The notes under the pieces: generated by a model
What the model was told of the DNA's origin: nothing
What the model saw: the letters and a program-made list of their open reading frames with translations, nothing else
Databases searched by the model: none
Source: Ferruginibacter sp.
Lineage (GTDB): Bacteria > Bacteroidota > Bacteroidia > Chitinophagales > Chitinophagaceae
DNA length: 64,000 nt
Assembly: GCA_028288705.1 (NCBI GenBank)
Contig: JAQBNH010000008.1
Coordinates: forward strand, 124,001 to 188,000
Reading direction: 5' to 3'
In this document: one piece after another, positions 15,816 to 24,569 of the stretch
Numbering within the stretch: position 1 is the stretch's first letter
Layout of the letters: each line of letters opens with the position of its first letter
Position numbers and translations under genes: made by a program

Positions 15816-16715
15816 ATGGAGATCAAAAATATTAGCGTAATTGGTGCAGGCACTATGGGAAATGGCATCGCACATGTATTTGCGCAAACCGGATTTAAAG
15901 TGACAATGATTGATGTAAATGCCGCGCAACTTGACAAAGCACTTGGAACAATTACAAAAAATCTTGATCGTCAGCTCAGCAAAGGAACGATAACCGAAGG
16001 ACAAAAAAATACGGCACTGGGAAATATCAGCCTGGTAACAAATCTCGCTGAAGGAGTAAAAGATGCGCAGCTCGTTGTGGAAGCGGCCACGGAAAATGTG
16101 AATCTGAAACTGGAAATTTTTAAACAAATCGATCAGGCCGCTCCTACCGGATGTATCCTCGCAACCAACACTTCTTCCATCTCCATTACAAAGATCGCAG
16201 CGGTAACATCACGCCCTGAACTGGTGATCGGGATGCACTTTATGAATCCGGTGCCGGTGATGAAACTGGTAGAGATCATTAACGGTTATGCCACAAGCCA
16301 GGAAGTTACAGATACAATTGTAGCACTCAGTAAGCAGTTAGGCAAAACTCCCTGCGCTGTGAATGATTATCCGGGCTTTATTGCCAATCGGATTTTAATG
16401 CCGATGATCAATGAAGCGATCTATAGTTTATACGAAGGTGTTGCCGGTGTTGAAGAAATTGATACTGTGATGAAACTGGGAATGGCGCATCCGATGGGAC
16501 CTTTACAACTGGCAGATTTTATTGGCCTCGATGTTTGCCAAAGTATCCTCCGTGTATTGCATGACGGTTTTGGCAATCCCAAATATGCTCCCTGCCCATT
16601 ATTGGTCAACATGGTAATGGCGGGCAAACATGGTGTAAAAAATGGCGAAGGTTTTTATAAATACACTGCAGGCAGTAAAGAATTACTGGTAAGTGACAGC
16701 TTCAAAAAAGCTTAA
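15816..16715 (+). CDS. 3-hydroxybutyryl-CoA dehydrogenase
   Basis: A 299-residue NAD-dependent enzyme: Rossmann motif VIGAGTMGNGIAHVFAQTGF, catalytic His in MHFMNPVPVMKLVEII, the NDYPGFIANRILMPMINEA segment, and the C-terminal helical domain ending GEGFYKY. It oxidises 3-hydroxyacyl-CoA (probably 3-hydroxybutyryl-CoA) to acetoacetyl-CoA. Placed 43 bases after gcdH, it would act two steps below crotonyl-CoA; the crotonase needed between them is not in the window. Its stop overlaps the stop of the leftward DUF4230 gene by 3 bases. Confidence 0.94.
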   Translation: MEIKNISVIGAGTMGNGIAHVFAQTGFKVTMIDVNAAQLDKALGTITKNLDRQLSKGTITEGQKNTALGNISLVTNLAEGVKDAQLVVEAATENVNLKLEIFKQIDQAAPTGCILATNTSSISITKIAAVTSRPELVIGMHFMNPVPVMKLVEIINGYATSQEVTDTIVALSKQLGKTPCAVNDYPGFIANRILMPMINEAIYSLYEGVAGVEEIDTVMKLGMAHPMGPLQLADFIGLDVCQSILRVLHDGFGNPKYAPCPLLVNMVMAGKHGVKNGEGFYKYTAGSKELLVSDSFKKA

Positions 16716-17326
16716 TTTTTAATTAACGCTTTTCCCGGTTGCCCGAAGATGCAAGTTACTTTCAGGCCCAATGGTGCATAATATTTTTCCATGATGAAAC
16801 GGATATGTTCTTCCGCCGGCTTAATATGCCGCTGATCATTTTCAAGAGATTTAAGCGCTTCGATGTACAATTGCTTCTGCGCTTTCAGCAGATCATTCAT
16901 CGACGCAGAATACAAGAGGCCGGTCTGGCTCATCATATCCATTTTATCCAGGCTTAATTGCAGGCTTAGCAACTTTACTGCCGGCAGATGAATGGTCGCG
17001 GTGCCGGCTTTTGTATCAACTGTCAAATCCTGGTTGCTCATATCAACCCCATATTTTGCATCGTACGGCACGCTTAGCTGCAACGTATTTTCTACGAAAT
17101 AACTTTTAAATTTTTTCCACGAACTTTCATCTGCGTCGCGGTTGGTCATCTTCAGGTTAGTGGTGCCGGAAACTTCCAGTGCACCCAGTTCTGCAATTTC
17201 TTTTATCAGATCAACGTTTTGAACAACACTCATTTTCGTCTGGTTGCTGCCATTACTTCTGCCAAGAAAATAAAAGGCCACAGCGATCAGCAATACCAGA
17301 AATATCAGCAGTTTATTAGATCTCAT
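16712..17326 (-). CDS. DUF4230 domain protein, membrane-anchored
   Basis: A 204-residue protein with one N-terminal membrane helix (KLLIFLVLLIAVAFYFLG) and an extracytoplasmic DUF4230 domain: VVQNVDLIKEIAELGALEVSG, the beta-rich middle VPYDAKYGVDMSNQDLTVD (conserved in the family), a helical stretch with many Leu and Met, and the C-terminal LGLKVTCIFG. No function is known. The ATG at 17326 is preferred, since the extension to 17356 adds only a short hydrophilic tail. It follows the MmcQ/YjbR gene by 7 bases. Confidence 0.82.
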   Translation of the reverse strand: MRSNKLLIFLVLLIAVAFYFLGRSNGSNQTKMSVVQNVDLIKEIAELGALEVSGTTNLKMTNRDADESSWKKFKSYFVENTLQLSVPYDAKYGVDMSNQDLTVDTKAGTATIHLPAVKLLSLQLSLDKMDMMSQTGLLYSASMNDLLKAQKQLYIEALKSLENDQRHIKPAEEHIRFIMEKYYAPLGLKVTCIFGQPGKALIKN

Positions 17327-17333
17327 CAGGAAA

Positions 17334-17660
17334 TTATTTTTTGATTTTAGCAACAAGATGATAACTGTCGTCGATCATTTTTTTTATAAACGCAGTTTTA
17401 AGACGTGCAACAATGATTGTGTTCCAGTGTTTTTTATTCATGTGATATCCCGGCAAAACCTGGTCGGGATATTCCTCGCGCAGCTCCTGCGCATATTCGG
17501 GGTTAGCCTTCACATTGAATTGAATGGGATCAGCATCAAGCGCCAGCAATAAAAATATTTTATTGTTTACCTTAAACACCAGCGTGTCTTCTCCAAAAGG
17601 AAAACTTTCAGTAACACCTGGTAACTGTAATGCAAATTCTCTGATAAAGTCTGTATTCAT
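17334..17660 (-). CDS. MmcQ/YjbR-family protein
   Basis: A 108-residue protein of the MmcQ/YjbR fold (double-wing DNA-binding-like): LPGVTESFPFGEDTLVFKVNNKIF at the start region, FNVKANPEYAQELREEYP, GYHMNKKHWNTI and LIDDSYHLV-like end (KKMIDDSYHLVAKIKK). The fold resembles DNA-binding domains, but no target or activity has been shown for most members. Probably co-transcribed with the DUF4230 gene. A long hairpin separates it from the T9SS cargo gene upstream on the same strand. Confidence 0.88.
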   Translation of the reverse strand: MNTDFIREFALQLPGVTESFPFGEDTLVFKVNNKIFLLLALDADPIQFNVKANPEYAQELREEYPDQVLPGYHMNKKHWNTIIVARLKTAFIKKMIDDSYHLVAKIKK

Positions 17661-17682
17661 AATCGTCAGGTAAAGATACGAA

Positions 17683-17715
17683 ACAACAGAGCCTCCATAA
17701 AGGAGGCTCTGTTGT
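17683..17715 (-). terminator. Long perfect hairpin ending the T9SS cargo gene
   Basis: Fourteen-base-pair perfect stem: ACAACAGAGCCTCC (17683-17696) with its complement at 17702-17715 and a 5-base loop. On the minus strand it is followed by a T-rich stretch. It lies 20 bases beyond the stop of the gene at 17735. Confidence 0.8.
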
Positions 17716-17734
17716 ATTAAAGTACAAGCAAGTA

Positions 17735-20700
17735 CTATCTTAAGATGGTGAGATCAGATTTTACTGTGAACACTCTTCCGGTGATCAGTGTGAAATCAAC
17801 AACCGCATAATAGGTTCCGTCTGGCACCGATTTGTTGTTGTAACGGCCATCCCAGCCATTTTTGTAATCTTTTGATTCGTAAACTTTATTACCATACCTG
17901 TTGAAAACATGTACGGTTACATTTTTAAGACAACCATAATCATCATACACCTGCCACAGATCATTATTGCCATCACCGTTTGGTGTGAATGCATTTTTCA
18001 CTTTGATGCAATAAGGAATAACTGTAACTACCAGGTCGTCAGATACTGAGCAACCGAGCGCACTTCTAACAGTAACTGTATACGTTGTAGAGCCCGAATT
18101 TGATGCCGGTTTCACAATTGGATTCAGAATATTCGTTGCATTTAATCCTGTTGGCGGTGTCCATAAAATGCTGGAGATCTGGCCTGTTGTAGTTGCCAAT
18201 AGTTGCGCCTGGTCTCCTGAAACAACCAATACATCCGGACCAGCATTTACAGAGATAGAATTATCTACCGTAATAGTGACTGTATCTTTCTTCGTACAAC
18301 TTCCTAAAGTTGCGGTTAAGATATAGTCTGTTGTTGTTGTTGGTGATGCAACCGGGCTTGCGATGCTCGTACTGCTCAAACCTGCAGCGGGCGTCCAGCT
18401 ATAAGTTGTTGCATTACTAATCGTATTGAGTTGTGCCGATTGACCACGACAGATCGTAGTATCCTGTCTGCCAACCAGGTTGAGGGTATTGGTAAAGCCA
18501 ACTGTTACTGCTGTTGATTTGATACAACCTGCAGAATCTTTGGTGATGATCGTGTAGTTTCCTTGCGGCACATTTGCGAAAACGCCTGATGCCTGGAATA
18601 CCGTCGGGTTCGTGCTGATGCTGTACGTGATCGGTGCGATTCCTGTTGGATTCGTGATCGTAATATTTCCTGCAGTTGTACAATTTTGATTGTTGGCAGT
18701 AACCACCGCACCAACTGTATCTACGCGCAGGAACAGGTTGGCCGTGTCTTTACAACCACCTGCATTCGTTGCGATAAGCTGATAGATCCCGCTAACGTTT
18801 ACCGAAGCTGGAGTTGCAACGGCCACGCCGCCTAATGTCCAGGCTGTTGTATAACCGGTTGTGACAAATTGAGTCGTGAGGTTTGCCGCTGTTCCGGAGC
18901 AAACAATCAGACCTTTATCCGGACCGAGCGCCGGTGCTGCCAAAACGGTTACAGTTGTTGTTGCTGTACAACTGGATCCACTAGGTGTTGTTGCTGTAAC
19001 CGTGTACACATAGGTACCAGGAACAGTTGGTGCAATAACGCCGGTCGGATTTTGTTGGTTTGAGGTGAAACAATTTGGACCTGTCCAGCTGTATGTTGCA
19101 TTGGCAACGTTGGTAGCCGTGAGGTTAAAAGTACCACCAGGGCAAACAGGGCTGGTATTTCCGGCGGTAAGTGAACAGATCACTGAACAGTTACTTGATC
19201 CCGTTCCACCAGTTTGCTGGAAGGTGATCGTACCCGGATTATTCGAGAAATTAGTTAACAATAAAATATAGAACTGACCTGCCTGTGCATTGGTGATAAC
19301 AGCTGTTTCTGTATTGGAAGTTGAATAACTGCAACTAATGTTGTTTGCTGCTGTTAATCCACCACAACTTGCAGCCAGACTTGTAAATGGACCCCACAAA
19401 GCAAAGTCAACGTCGATCGGGGCACCTGCGGTAGTTGTCTGAGAAATGCCGATGGTGATATTCCCTGGATTTTGAACCTGCATGAAATACCATGTCGGAT
19501 TTGGAGTAGTTAATAAACAGCCGTAGATACCACCACCACCTAGAGACGGCTGGTTCGTACTGTTCGGGAAGGTATATACGTTACTCGTGCAAAAAGGAAG
19601 TGCAGTGCTGCAAACACCACCTGGGCCCGGCGGCGGAGGAATCGTCACACAGATACCAAATGTACCCGGATTATCGTTTCCATATTCCCACACCCTTACC
19701 CAGATTGTACTTCCCGGTACAAGGTTATTTCGAATAATTGAAGGCATGAGGCCGTTAGCACTTCCGTCATCATCGCAGGCAATCAAGGTTAACGGACCAT
19801 TACAGTTACCGCTGTATATCGCCATACCACCATCTGTGATCACGCCTGTTTGTGTATCAAAACTTAAAGCGCCACCGCAAGGAACAGTCACTTTAAACCA
19901 AACGTCACCACCCTGGTAGTTTGCACAACCTGGTGCCGGTACATTCGGGGTTGGTGTTGCAGCTGCCGTACTATAAGTTGCATACGTACAGCTACCGCTT
20001 GCAGTTAACTGGATAGCATTACATGGATCATCATTTGCTGGCGGCGGAGGAGGAATGCTTACACAGATTCCAAAGGTTCCGTTGTTATCATTGCCGTTCT
20101 CCCAAACTCTTACCCAGACTGTACTGCCGGGAGTAAGCGTAGTAGAAACGATTTTCGGCATAAGGCCATTCGGACTTGCATCATCGTCACATGCAATGAG
20201 CACAGGTGCTGTACAGGTTCCGCTGTAGATCGCCATTCCGCCATCGGTTATGGCGCCTGTTTGTGTATCGAAACTTAAAGAACCTCCCGCAGGAACTACA
20301 ACACTGAACCAAACATCACCACCGAGATAGTTAGCACATCCAGGAGCAGGTATTCCTGCAGAAGCAGTAGCACTTTCGTTAGTGAAAGTTGCATAGGTGC
20401 AGGTTGTTGTTGGCGTTGGTAATGCAATAGCTGAACAGATTGCATCATTGGTTGGTGGCGGCGGAGGGAAAGTTACGCAAAGACCAAATGTTCCGTTATT
20501 GTTATTACCGTATTCCCAAACACGGATATACACCGTGCTTCCCGGTGTAAGACCGCTGCGGTTGATAAAGGACATTAAACCGTTCGGACTGTCATCATCA
20601 TCACATTCGATCAGTGTAAAAGGACCGGTACAGGACGGAGCGCTATAGATCGCCATACCGGCATCTGTAATAACACCCGTTTGAGTGTCGAACTTCAGGC

Positions 20701-20986
20701 TGCCGGATGCAGGAACAACAACGCTGAACCAAACATCACCTCCCAGGTAGTTTGCACAACCCGGAGCGGGGATGCCAGCTGAGGCTGTCGCATTAGCATT
20801 TGTATACGTAGTGTAGTTACATGTAGCTGTAGCCGTTATCGGAATAGCAGTACATGGTTCATCATTGGAAGGTTGTGCCAGGGCACTGAAACAACAAAGT
20901 AGCGCGGTAAGGAAAACTAAAACAGTCTTCCCGGATTTTTGTATAAGCGCCTTAAAGTTGCCTGCCGTGAGTAGATGAGAATGCAT
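17735..20986 (-). CDS. Giant exported protein with three tandem modules and a T9SS type B sorting domain
   Basis: A 1083-residue protein with an N-terminal signal peptide (VLVFLTALLCCFSALAQ, residues 22-38). Residues 41-453 hold three near-identical modules of about 138 residues, each with IPAPGCANYLGGDVWF or a close variant, TQTGxITDxGMAIYS, CDDD, NGLM and PGSTxxxRVWE, and PPPPP linkers. Then come a fourth, diverged beta module, Ig/PKD-like domains (CPGGTFNLTATN, YSWTGPNCF, YSWTPAAGL) and finally the gliding-motility-associated domain (AFTPNGDGNNDLWQV, VFNRYGNKVYESKDY, GWDGRYN, PDGTYYAVVDF). That domain routes cargo through the type IX system to the cell surface. Adhesion or matrix function is likely but unproven. 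Confidence 0.9.
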   Translation of the reverse strand: MHSHLLTAGNFKALIQKSGKTVLVFLTALLCCFSALAQPSNDEPCTAIPITATATCNYTTYTNANATASAGIPAPGCANYLGGDVWFSVVVPASGSLKFDTQTGVITDAGMAIYSAPSCTGPFTLIECDDDDSPNGLMSFINRSGLTPGSTVYIRVWEYGNNNNGTFGLCVTFPPPPPTNDAICSAIALPTPTTTCTYATFTNESATASAGIPAPGCANYLGGDVWFSVVVPAGGSLSFDTQTGAITDGGMAIYSGTCTAPVLIACDDDASPNGLMPKIVSTTLTPGSTVWVRVWENGNDNNGTFGICVSIPPPPPANDDPCNAIQLTASGSCTYATYSTAAATPTPNVPAPGCANYQGGDVWFKVTVPCGGALSFDTQTGVITDGGMAIYSGNCNGPLTLIACDDDGSANGLMPSIIRNNLVPGSTIWVRVWEYGNDNPGTFGICVTIPPPPGPGGVCSTALPFCTSNVYTFPNSTNQPSLGGGGIYGCLLTTPNPTWYFMQVQNPGNITIGISQTTTAGAPIDVDFALWGPFTSLAASCGGLTAANNISCSYSTSNTETAVITNAQAGQFYILLLTNFSNNPGTITFQQTGGTGSSNCSVICSLTAGNTSPVCPGGTFNLTATNVANATYSWTGPNCFTSNQQNPTGVIAPTVPGTYVYTVTATTPSGSSCTATTTVTVLAAPALGPDKGLIVCSGTAANLTTQFVTTGYTTAWTLGGVAVATPASVNVSGIYQLIATNAGGCKDTANLFLRVDTVGAVVTANNQNCTTAGNITITNPTGIAPITYSISTNPTVFQASGVFANVPQGNYTIITKDSAGCIKSTAVTVGFTNTLNLVGRQDTTICRGQSAQLNTISNATTYSWTPAAGLSSTSIASPVASPTTTTDYILTATLGSCTKKDTVTITVDNSISVNAGPDVLVVSGDQAQLLATTTGQISSILWTPPTGLNATNILNPIVKPASNSGSTTYTVTVRSALGCSVSDDLVVTVIPYCIKVKNAFTPNGDGNNDLWQVYDDYGCLKNVTVHVFNRYGNKVYESKDYKNGWDGRYNNKSVPDGTYYAVVDFTLITGRVFTVKSDLTILR
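19628..20866 (-). repeat. Three tandem 138-residue coding repeats
   Basis: Unit 1 is 20450-20866, unit 2 is 20036-20449, unit 3 is 19628-20035. The core of units 1 and 2 (IPAPGCANYLGGDVWFSVVV) is identical at the protein level, and long stretches of DNA match too, suggesting recent duplication or gene conversion. Each unit resembles a jelly-roll or pre-peptidase C-terminal-like beta domain with an acidic CDDD loop that could bind calcium (inference). Confidence 0.85.
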
Positions 20987-21035
20987 ATTTATTTTTTTAA
21001 GGTTTAATTAGTTAGAATGGGGAGCTGGTCCCGGA

Positions 21036-21932
21036 TTATTTTTTCAGGTCGAAACGTAAACCGATTTCATGCGCACCTGAACCCGCTGTAAATACGTTGA
21101 TCGGCGCTTCATAATAATCATAACTGTAGGTAAGCCCTACTCTCTGGAGCAACTTAAATCCAGCCTGCAGGCTCCAGAACTGTTCGATTCTGTAGGTAAG
21201 GCCCCACCATACTTTTTCCTGGTAATTAGCCAGCATCCCCAGTTCATATTCACTTGGAGAATGTTCGATCACACGAACCATCGCGTTTGGAATTAAGTAT
21301 ACATTATCTCCAGCCTGGATTTTGTAATTCGCATTAAAATTGTAATGACGGTACAGTTTGCCGCCTTCTTTCGAATTAGGCACATTGGCGAGTTCCAGTT
21401 TGGATTGGATCAACTGGCTGACAGCTGCGCCAACGCTCAATTTACCATTGGTGAAATAAATACCGGCACCGGCGTCGAACCCGAATTTGTTGCTGGATCC
21501 ACCTAGTACAGGATCATTGCCTAAAGAACCTGACAATTTGCTTTTATCTACAGCGAATTGTAAACCGCGGAGTTCGATACCCAGGCCCAGTTTATTTTTC
21601 TCATCCTTAGAGATGATATGTTTTGAAAATGCCAGTTGAAGGCCGGTACGGCTGGTTGGGCCGGTTTCATCACGGTAAGCATAAGCGCCGATACCGGAAG
21701 CCATACTTTTCAGGTTGCCATCACCGTAAATCATAAAAGTGCGGGGGTTACCCGGGAAAGACGACCACATACTTCTGTATGAAACGCCGATCATGTCTTT
21801 GTTAGCAAGCCCGGCTGCGCCTGGGTTGTACATGGAGTTATGCTGCAGGTACTGACTTGTAAAATGTAGCTGCTGAGCGTAAGAGCCAAAAGAAAAGAGA
21901 AAGAGAGTTAGCAGGAGTGTAATTGATCTCAT
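21036..21932 (-). CDS. PorP/SprF-family type IX secretion membrane protein
   Basis: A 298-residue outer-membrane beta-barrel of the PorP/SprF family: signal peptide to SYAQ (residue 20), QQLHFTSQYLQHNSMYNPGA at the mature N terminus, the family's NPGAAG and SYRSMWSSFPGNPRTFMIYGD segment, and a C-terminal strand ending IGLRFDLKK. Paired genes of this family usually sit beside a type B cargo gene, as here (49 bases), and help anchor or export that cargo at the surface. The ATG at 21932 puts the signal peptide first; the frame extends 12 codons upstream without merit. Confidence 0.93.
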   Translation of the reverse strand: MRSITLLLTLFLFSFGSYAQQLHFTSQYLQHNSMYNPGAAGLANKDMIGVSYRSMWSSFPGNPRTFMIYGDGNLKSMASGIGAYAYRDETGPTSRTGLQLAFSKHIISKDEKNKLGLGIELRGLQFAVDKSKLSGSLGNDPVLGGSSNKFGFDAGAGIYFTNGKLSVGAAVSQLIQSKLELANVPNSKEGGKLYRHYNFNANYKIQAGDNVYLIPNAMVRVIEHSPSEYELGMLANYQEKVWWGLTYRIEQFWSLQAGFKLLQRVGLTYSYDYYEAPINVFTAGSGAHEIGLRFDLKK

Positions 21933-22011
21933 AATTGTTGAATAAAATGAGATCCTAAAGTATAACAATATGTTAACAAAAATGGAACGACCGCCGCTTT
22001 TTTTTACACAT

Positions 22012-22623
22012 TTATAATAATCCGCTGATTTCCACGTTCGGGAGGTTTTTCAACCGGTACATTACTTCCTCCTGCCGCGACAATGGCACCGAAATCTGCA
22101 TCATACAGAATAATTGCAGCTCCTGTTTGTCCACAATTACCTGCTGCTGTTTCAAAATATTCATCACGTCATTCATCTGCGTGTAATCAAACTGCAGCTG
22201 GTAATGCTTCAATACGGGCTTTTGAACAATGGGTACTACCTGCAGCGCAAGCGAAGTAACCGTTTTATAAGCATTGATCAACCCCGGCACACCCAGCAAC
22301 GTACCTCCAAAATAACGTACAACAATAACCGCTGTATCTGTCACGCCTTTACTGTCGATCTGACCGAGAATCGGCTTGCCGGCTGAACCCGCAGGCTCGC
22401 CATCATCACTGCTTCGAAAACTATTTCCATCCAGCCCGATTCGATAAGCGAAACAATGGTGTACGGCTTTCGGATGGTCTTTCTTTAATTCCTGTAAGAT
22501 CTTTTTGAAATCTTCCACTCTCAATAGCGGGTATGCGAAGGCGATAAACCTGCTGCCCCGATCTTTAAATTCTGCGCTCGAAACCTGGTCAATCGTATTA
22601 TAAAATTCTGCCACTGCTGTCAT
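22012..22623 (-). CDS. YigZ/IMPACT-family protein
   Basis: A 203-residue YigZ-type protein with the UPF0029/Impact N-terminal domain (SRFIAFAYPLLRVEDFK, HPKAVHHCFAYRIG, SSDDGEPAGSAGKPIL, VVRYFGGTLLGVPGLINAY) and the C-terminal DUF1949 ferredoxin-like domain. The GEPAGTAG-like and RYFGGxxLG motifs are diagnostic. In eukaryotes IMPACT inhibits the eIF2alpha kinase GCN2; the bacterial role is unclear, possibly ribosome- or nucleic-acid-linked. The gene follows ribD with a two-base gap, so it is probably co-transcribed. Confidence 0.92.
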   Translation of the reverse strand: MTAVAEFYNTIDQVSSAEFKDRGSRFIAFAYPLLRVEDFKKILQELKKDHPKAVHHCFAYRIGLDGNSFRSSDDGEPAGSAGKPILGQIDSKGVTDTAVIVVRYFGGTLLGVPGLINAYKTVTSLALQVVPIVQKPVLKHYQLQFDYTQMNDVMNILKQQQVIVDKQELQLFCMMQISVPLSRQEEVMYRLKNLPNVEISGLL

Positions 22624-22625
22624 AA

Positions 22626-23651
22626 TTATTTTCCCTCTTTTACATAATATGCTACGGTATCCGTCAGCAGTTTTTCTTTTTTAACCAGCCTGGCATTTTT
22701 CAAAACCGGCGCATCTGTTCCTTTAGCGATGAGCATCGATGAATTTCGGATGATACGGGCTTCATCCCAATAACCGGATGCGATAACAGCATTGAGCAAT
22801 GTAGCTCCGCCTTCGATAATGGCAGATAAAATTTTACGCTCATACAAAATGCGCAACATACCGCCGATGCTGTCTTCCCCGGCTGCTAAAGTATTGTATA
22901 ATTTATTTCCACTTGCCTCGTCCTTATTGTTATTGATGATGATCGCCGGGAATTCATCGCTCAACAACCGGAGGTCTTTATTCAGCCGGCCATGTAAATC
23001 GAAAGTAACGCGAACAGGATTATTTCCCGGCCAAAGGCGCGTTGTGAGAGAAGGATCATCTGATAAAACCGTTTGCGTTCCTACCACGATCGCGGCTTCT
23101 TCCGCCCGCCATTTATGCACGAGCCGGTTAGTTAACGCGTTGGAAATCCGAACCGGTTGTTTATCCTCCCCGGAAATTTTTCCATTCGCAGATTCTGCCC
23201 ATTTTAAAATAATATAAGGCCGTTGTTGCTCATGAAAAGTAAAAAAGCGTTTATTAACTGCACTGCCTTTGCTTTCCAGAATGCCGGAAACAACTTCCAC
23301 GCCCGCATCTTTCAACCGTTGTATCCCGGCGCCATTTACTTCTGCAAAAGGATCGCGGCACGATATCACTACTTTTTTAATATTTTCTTTAATGATCAAT
23401 GCTGAACAAGGCGGGGTTTTACCGAAATGATTACAGGGCTCTAGCGAAACGTACAAGATGCTTTCGCTGATCAATGAGCGATCAGCGTCCTTTACACTTG
23501 CGATACAATTGACTTCAGCGTGGGGACCGCCAAAATATTCATGAAATCCTTCGCCAATTATCCTGTCATTGTACAGTAACACGGCGCCCACCATAGGATT
23601 TGGTGCAACTTTCCCGGCGCCTAAACGGGCCAGCGCAAAGCAACGTTGCAT
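22626..23651 (-). CDS. ribD: Bifunctional riboflavin biosynthesis deaminase/reductase RibD
   Basis: A 341-residue two-domain enzyme. The N-terminal deaminase has the zinc motif GPHAEVNCI and LEPCNHFGKTPPCSALI (His, two Cys, proton-shuttling Glu). The C-terminal reductase starts at about residue 150 (RPYIILKWAESANGKISG) and includes VGTQTVLSDDPSLTTR and IIEGGATLLNAVIASG. Together they turn the pyrimidine from GTP cyclohydrolase II into the ribitylamino uracil precursor of riboflavin. It diverges from prmC with 63 bases between starts; no FMN riboswitch is seen there. Confidence 0.95.
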   Translation of the reverse strand: MQRCFALARLGAGKVAPNPMVGAVLLYNDRIIGEGFHEYFGGPHAEVNCIASVKDADRSLISESILYVSLEPCNHFGKTPPCSALIIKENIKKVVISCRDPFAEVNGAGIQRLKDAGVEVVSGILESKGSAVNKRFFTFHEQQRPYIILKWAESANGKISGEDKQPVRISNALTNRLVHKWRAEEAAIVVGTQTVLSDDPSLTTRLWPGNNPVRVTFDLHGRLNKDLRLLSDEFPAIIINNNKDEASGNKLYNTLAAGEDSIGGMLRILYERKILSAIIEGGATLLNAVIASGYWDEARIIRNSSMLIAKGTDAPVLKNARLVKKEKLLTDTVAYYVKEGK

Positions 23652-23701
23652 ATATCGTTCTTCTGTCTTCAGGCGGTAAATTTAAGCAAGCAAAAATAAA
23701 C

Positions 23702-23709
23702 TAAGTTTG
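23702..23709 (+). promoter_or_regulatory. Start-proximal -7 box, prmC
   Basis: TAAGTTTG, a full TAnnTTTG match, ends 5 bases before the ATG at 23715. With the box centred near -7, transcription would start on or next to the start codon. Confidence 0.5.
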
Positions 23710-23714
23710 CCCGC

Positions 23715-24569
23715 ATGTCGGCAAAAGCAAAGTACAGGGATTTACAGACGCAGATCGGGGCATTCTATCCCGCAGATGAAGCCTCCGCCATAACGGCCAT
23801 TTTATTTGAATGGGCAACGGGCATTTCACGGCAGCAATTAAATATTTTCCCTGACGAAGAAATCTCTTTAGATGCAGCATGGAAAATAGATGAAGGTTTG
23901 AAAAAATTACAGCAGCATCAACCAATCCAGTATGTAACAGGTGAAGCCTGGTTTTATCGCTTAAAATTCCGCGTTTCGCCCGCCGTGTTGATACCAAGAC
24001 CGGAAACAGAAGAGCTGGTGCTGGAAGTGCTGGCTGAATTACAAAACCGATCGGCTTCAACTATAATCGATATTGGTACCGGAAGTGGCTGCATTGGGGT
24101 CGCCATAAAAAAAAATAGTATCAGCACTAACGTTGCTGCCATCGATATTAGTGAAACTGCCCTGTCGATGGCAAAGGAAAACGCGGACGCAAATGAGGTA
24201 ACGATCGGTTTCCAGCAAGTCGATTTTTTAGATGAATCAGCCAGAGACAAACTGCCTGTTTATGACATCATCGTTTCCAATCCACCTTATATTCCGCAAA
24301 AGGAAAAATTAACGATGGATGAACATGTAGCTGCGCATGAACCGGCACTGGCTTTATTTGTGCCTGATAATCAGCCTTTAGTTTTTTATGAAGCGATCGC
24401 TGAATTCGGTCAAACACACCTGGCCGAAAATGGTAAAGTCTTTTTAGAAACGCATGAAGATTTTGCCGGAGCAGTAGCCGAACATTTTAATCAACGGGGC
24501 TACACAGCGCTGGTTAAAAAAGACCTGTTTGAAAAGACGCGGATGGTATTGGCTACTCGCTGCCACTAA
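23715..24569 (+). CDS. prmC: Peptide chain release factor N5-glutamine methyltransferase
   Basis: A 284-residue SAM-dependent methyltransferase that modifies the GGQ glutamine of release factors RF1 and RF2. The N-terminal helical substrate domain is followed by QPIQYVTGEAWFYRLKF, VLIPRPETEELV (family hallmark), SAM motif I IIDIGTGSGCIGVAI, and the catalytic NPPY motif in IVSNPPYIPQ. Length and motif order are normal. Its last 17 bases overlap the 3' end of the exbD gene on the opposite strand. Confidence 0.95.
   Translation: MSAKAKYRDLQTQIGAFYPADEASAITAILFEWATGISRQQLNIFPDEEISLDAAWKIDEGLKKLQQHQPIQYVTGEAWFYRLKFRVSPAVLIPRPETEELVLEVLAELQNRSASTIIDIGTGSGCIGVAIKKNSISTNVAAIDISETALSMAKENADANEVTIGFQQVDFLDESARDKLPVYDIIVSNPPYIPQKEKLTMDEHVAAHEPALALFVPDNQPLVFYEAIAEFGQTHLAENGKVFLETHEDFAGAVAEHFNQRGYTALVKKDLFEKTRMVLATRCH

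Noticed and set aside
23652..23714. FMN riboswitch upstream of ribD
   Set aside because: The 63-base region between ribD and prmC is too short for an FMN aptamer and shows none of its conserved boxes.
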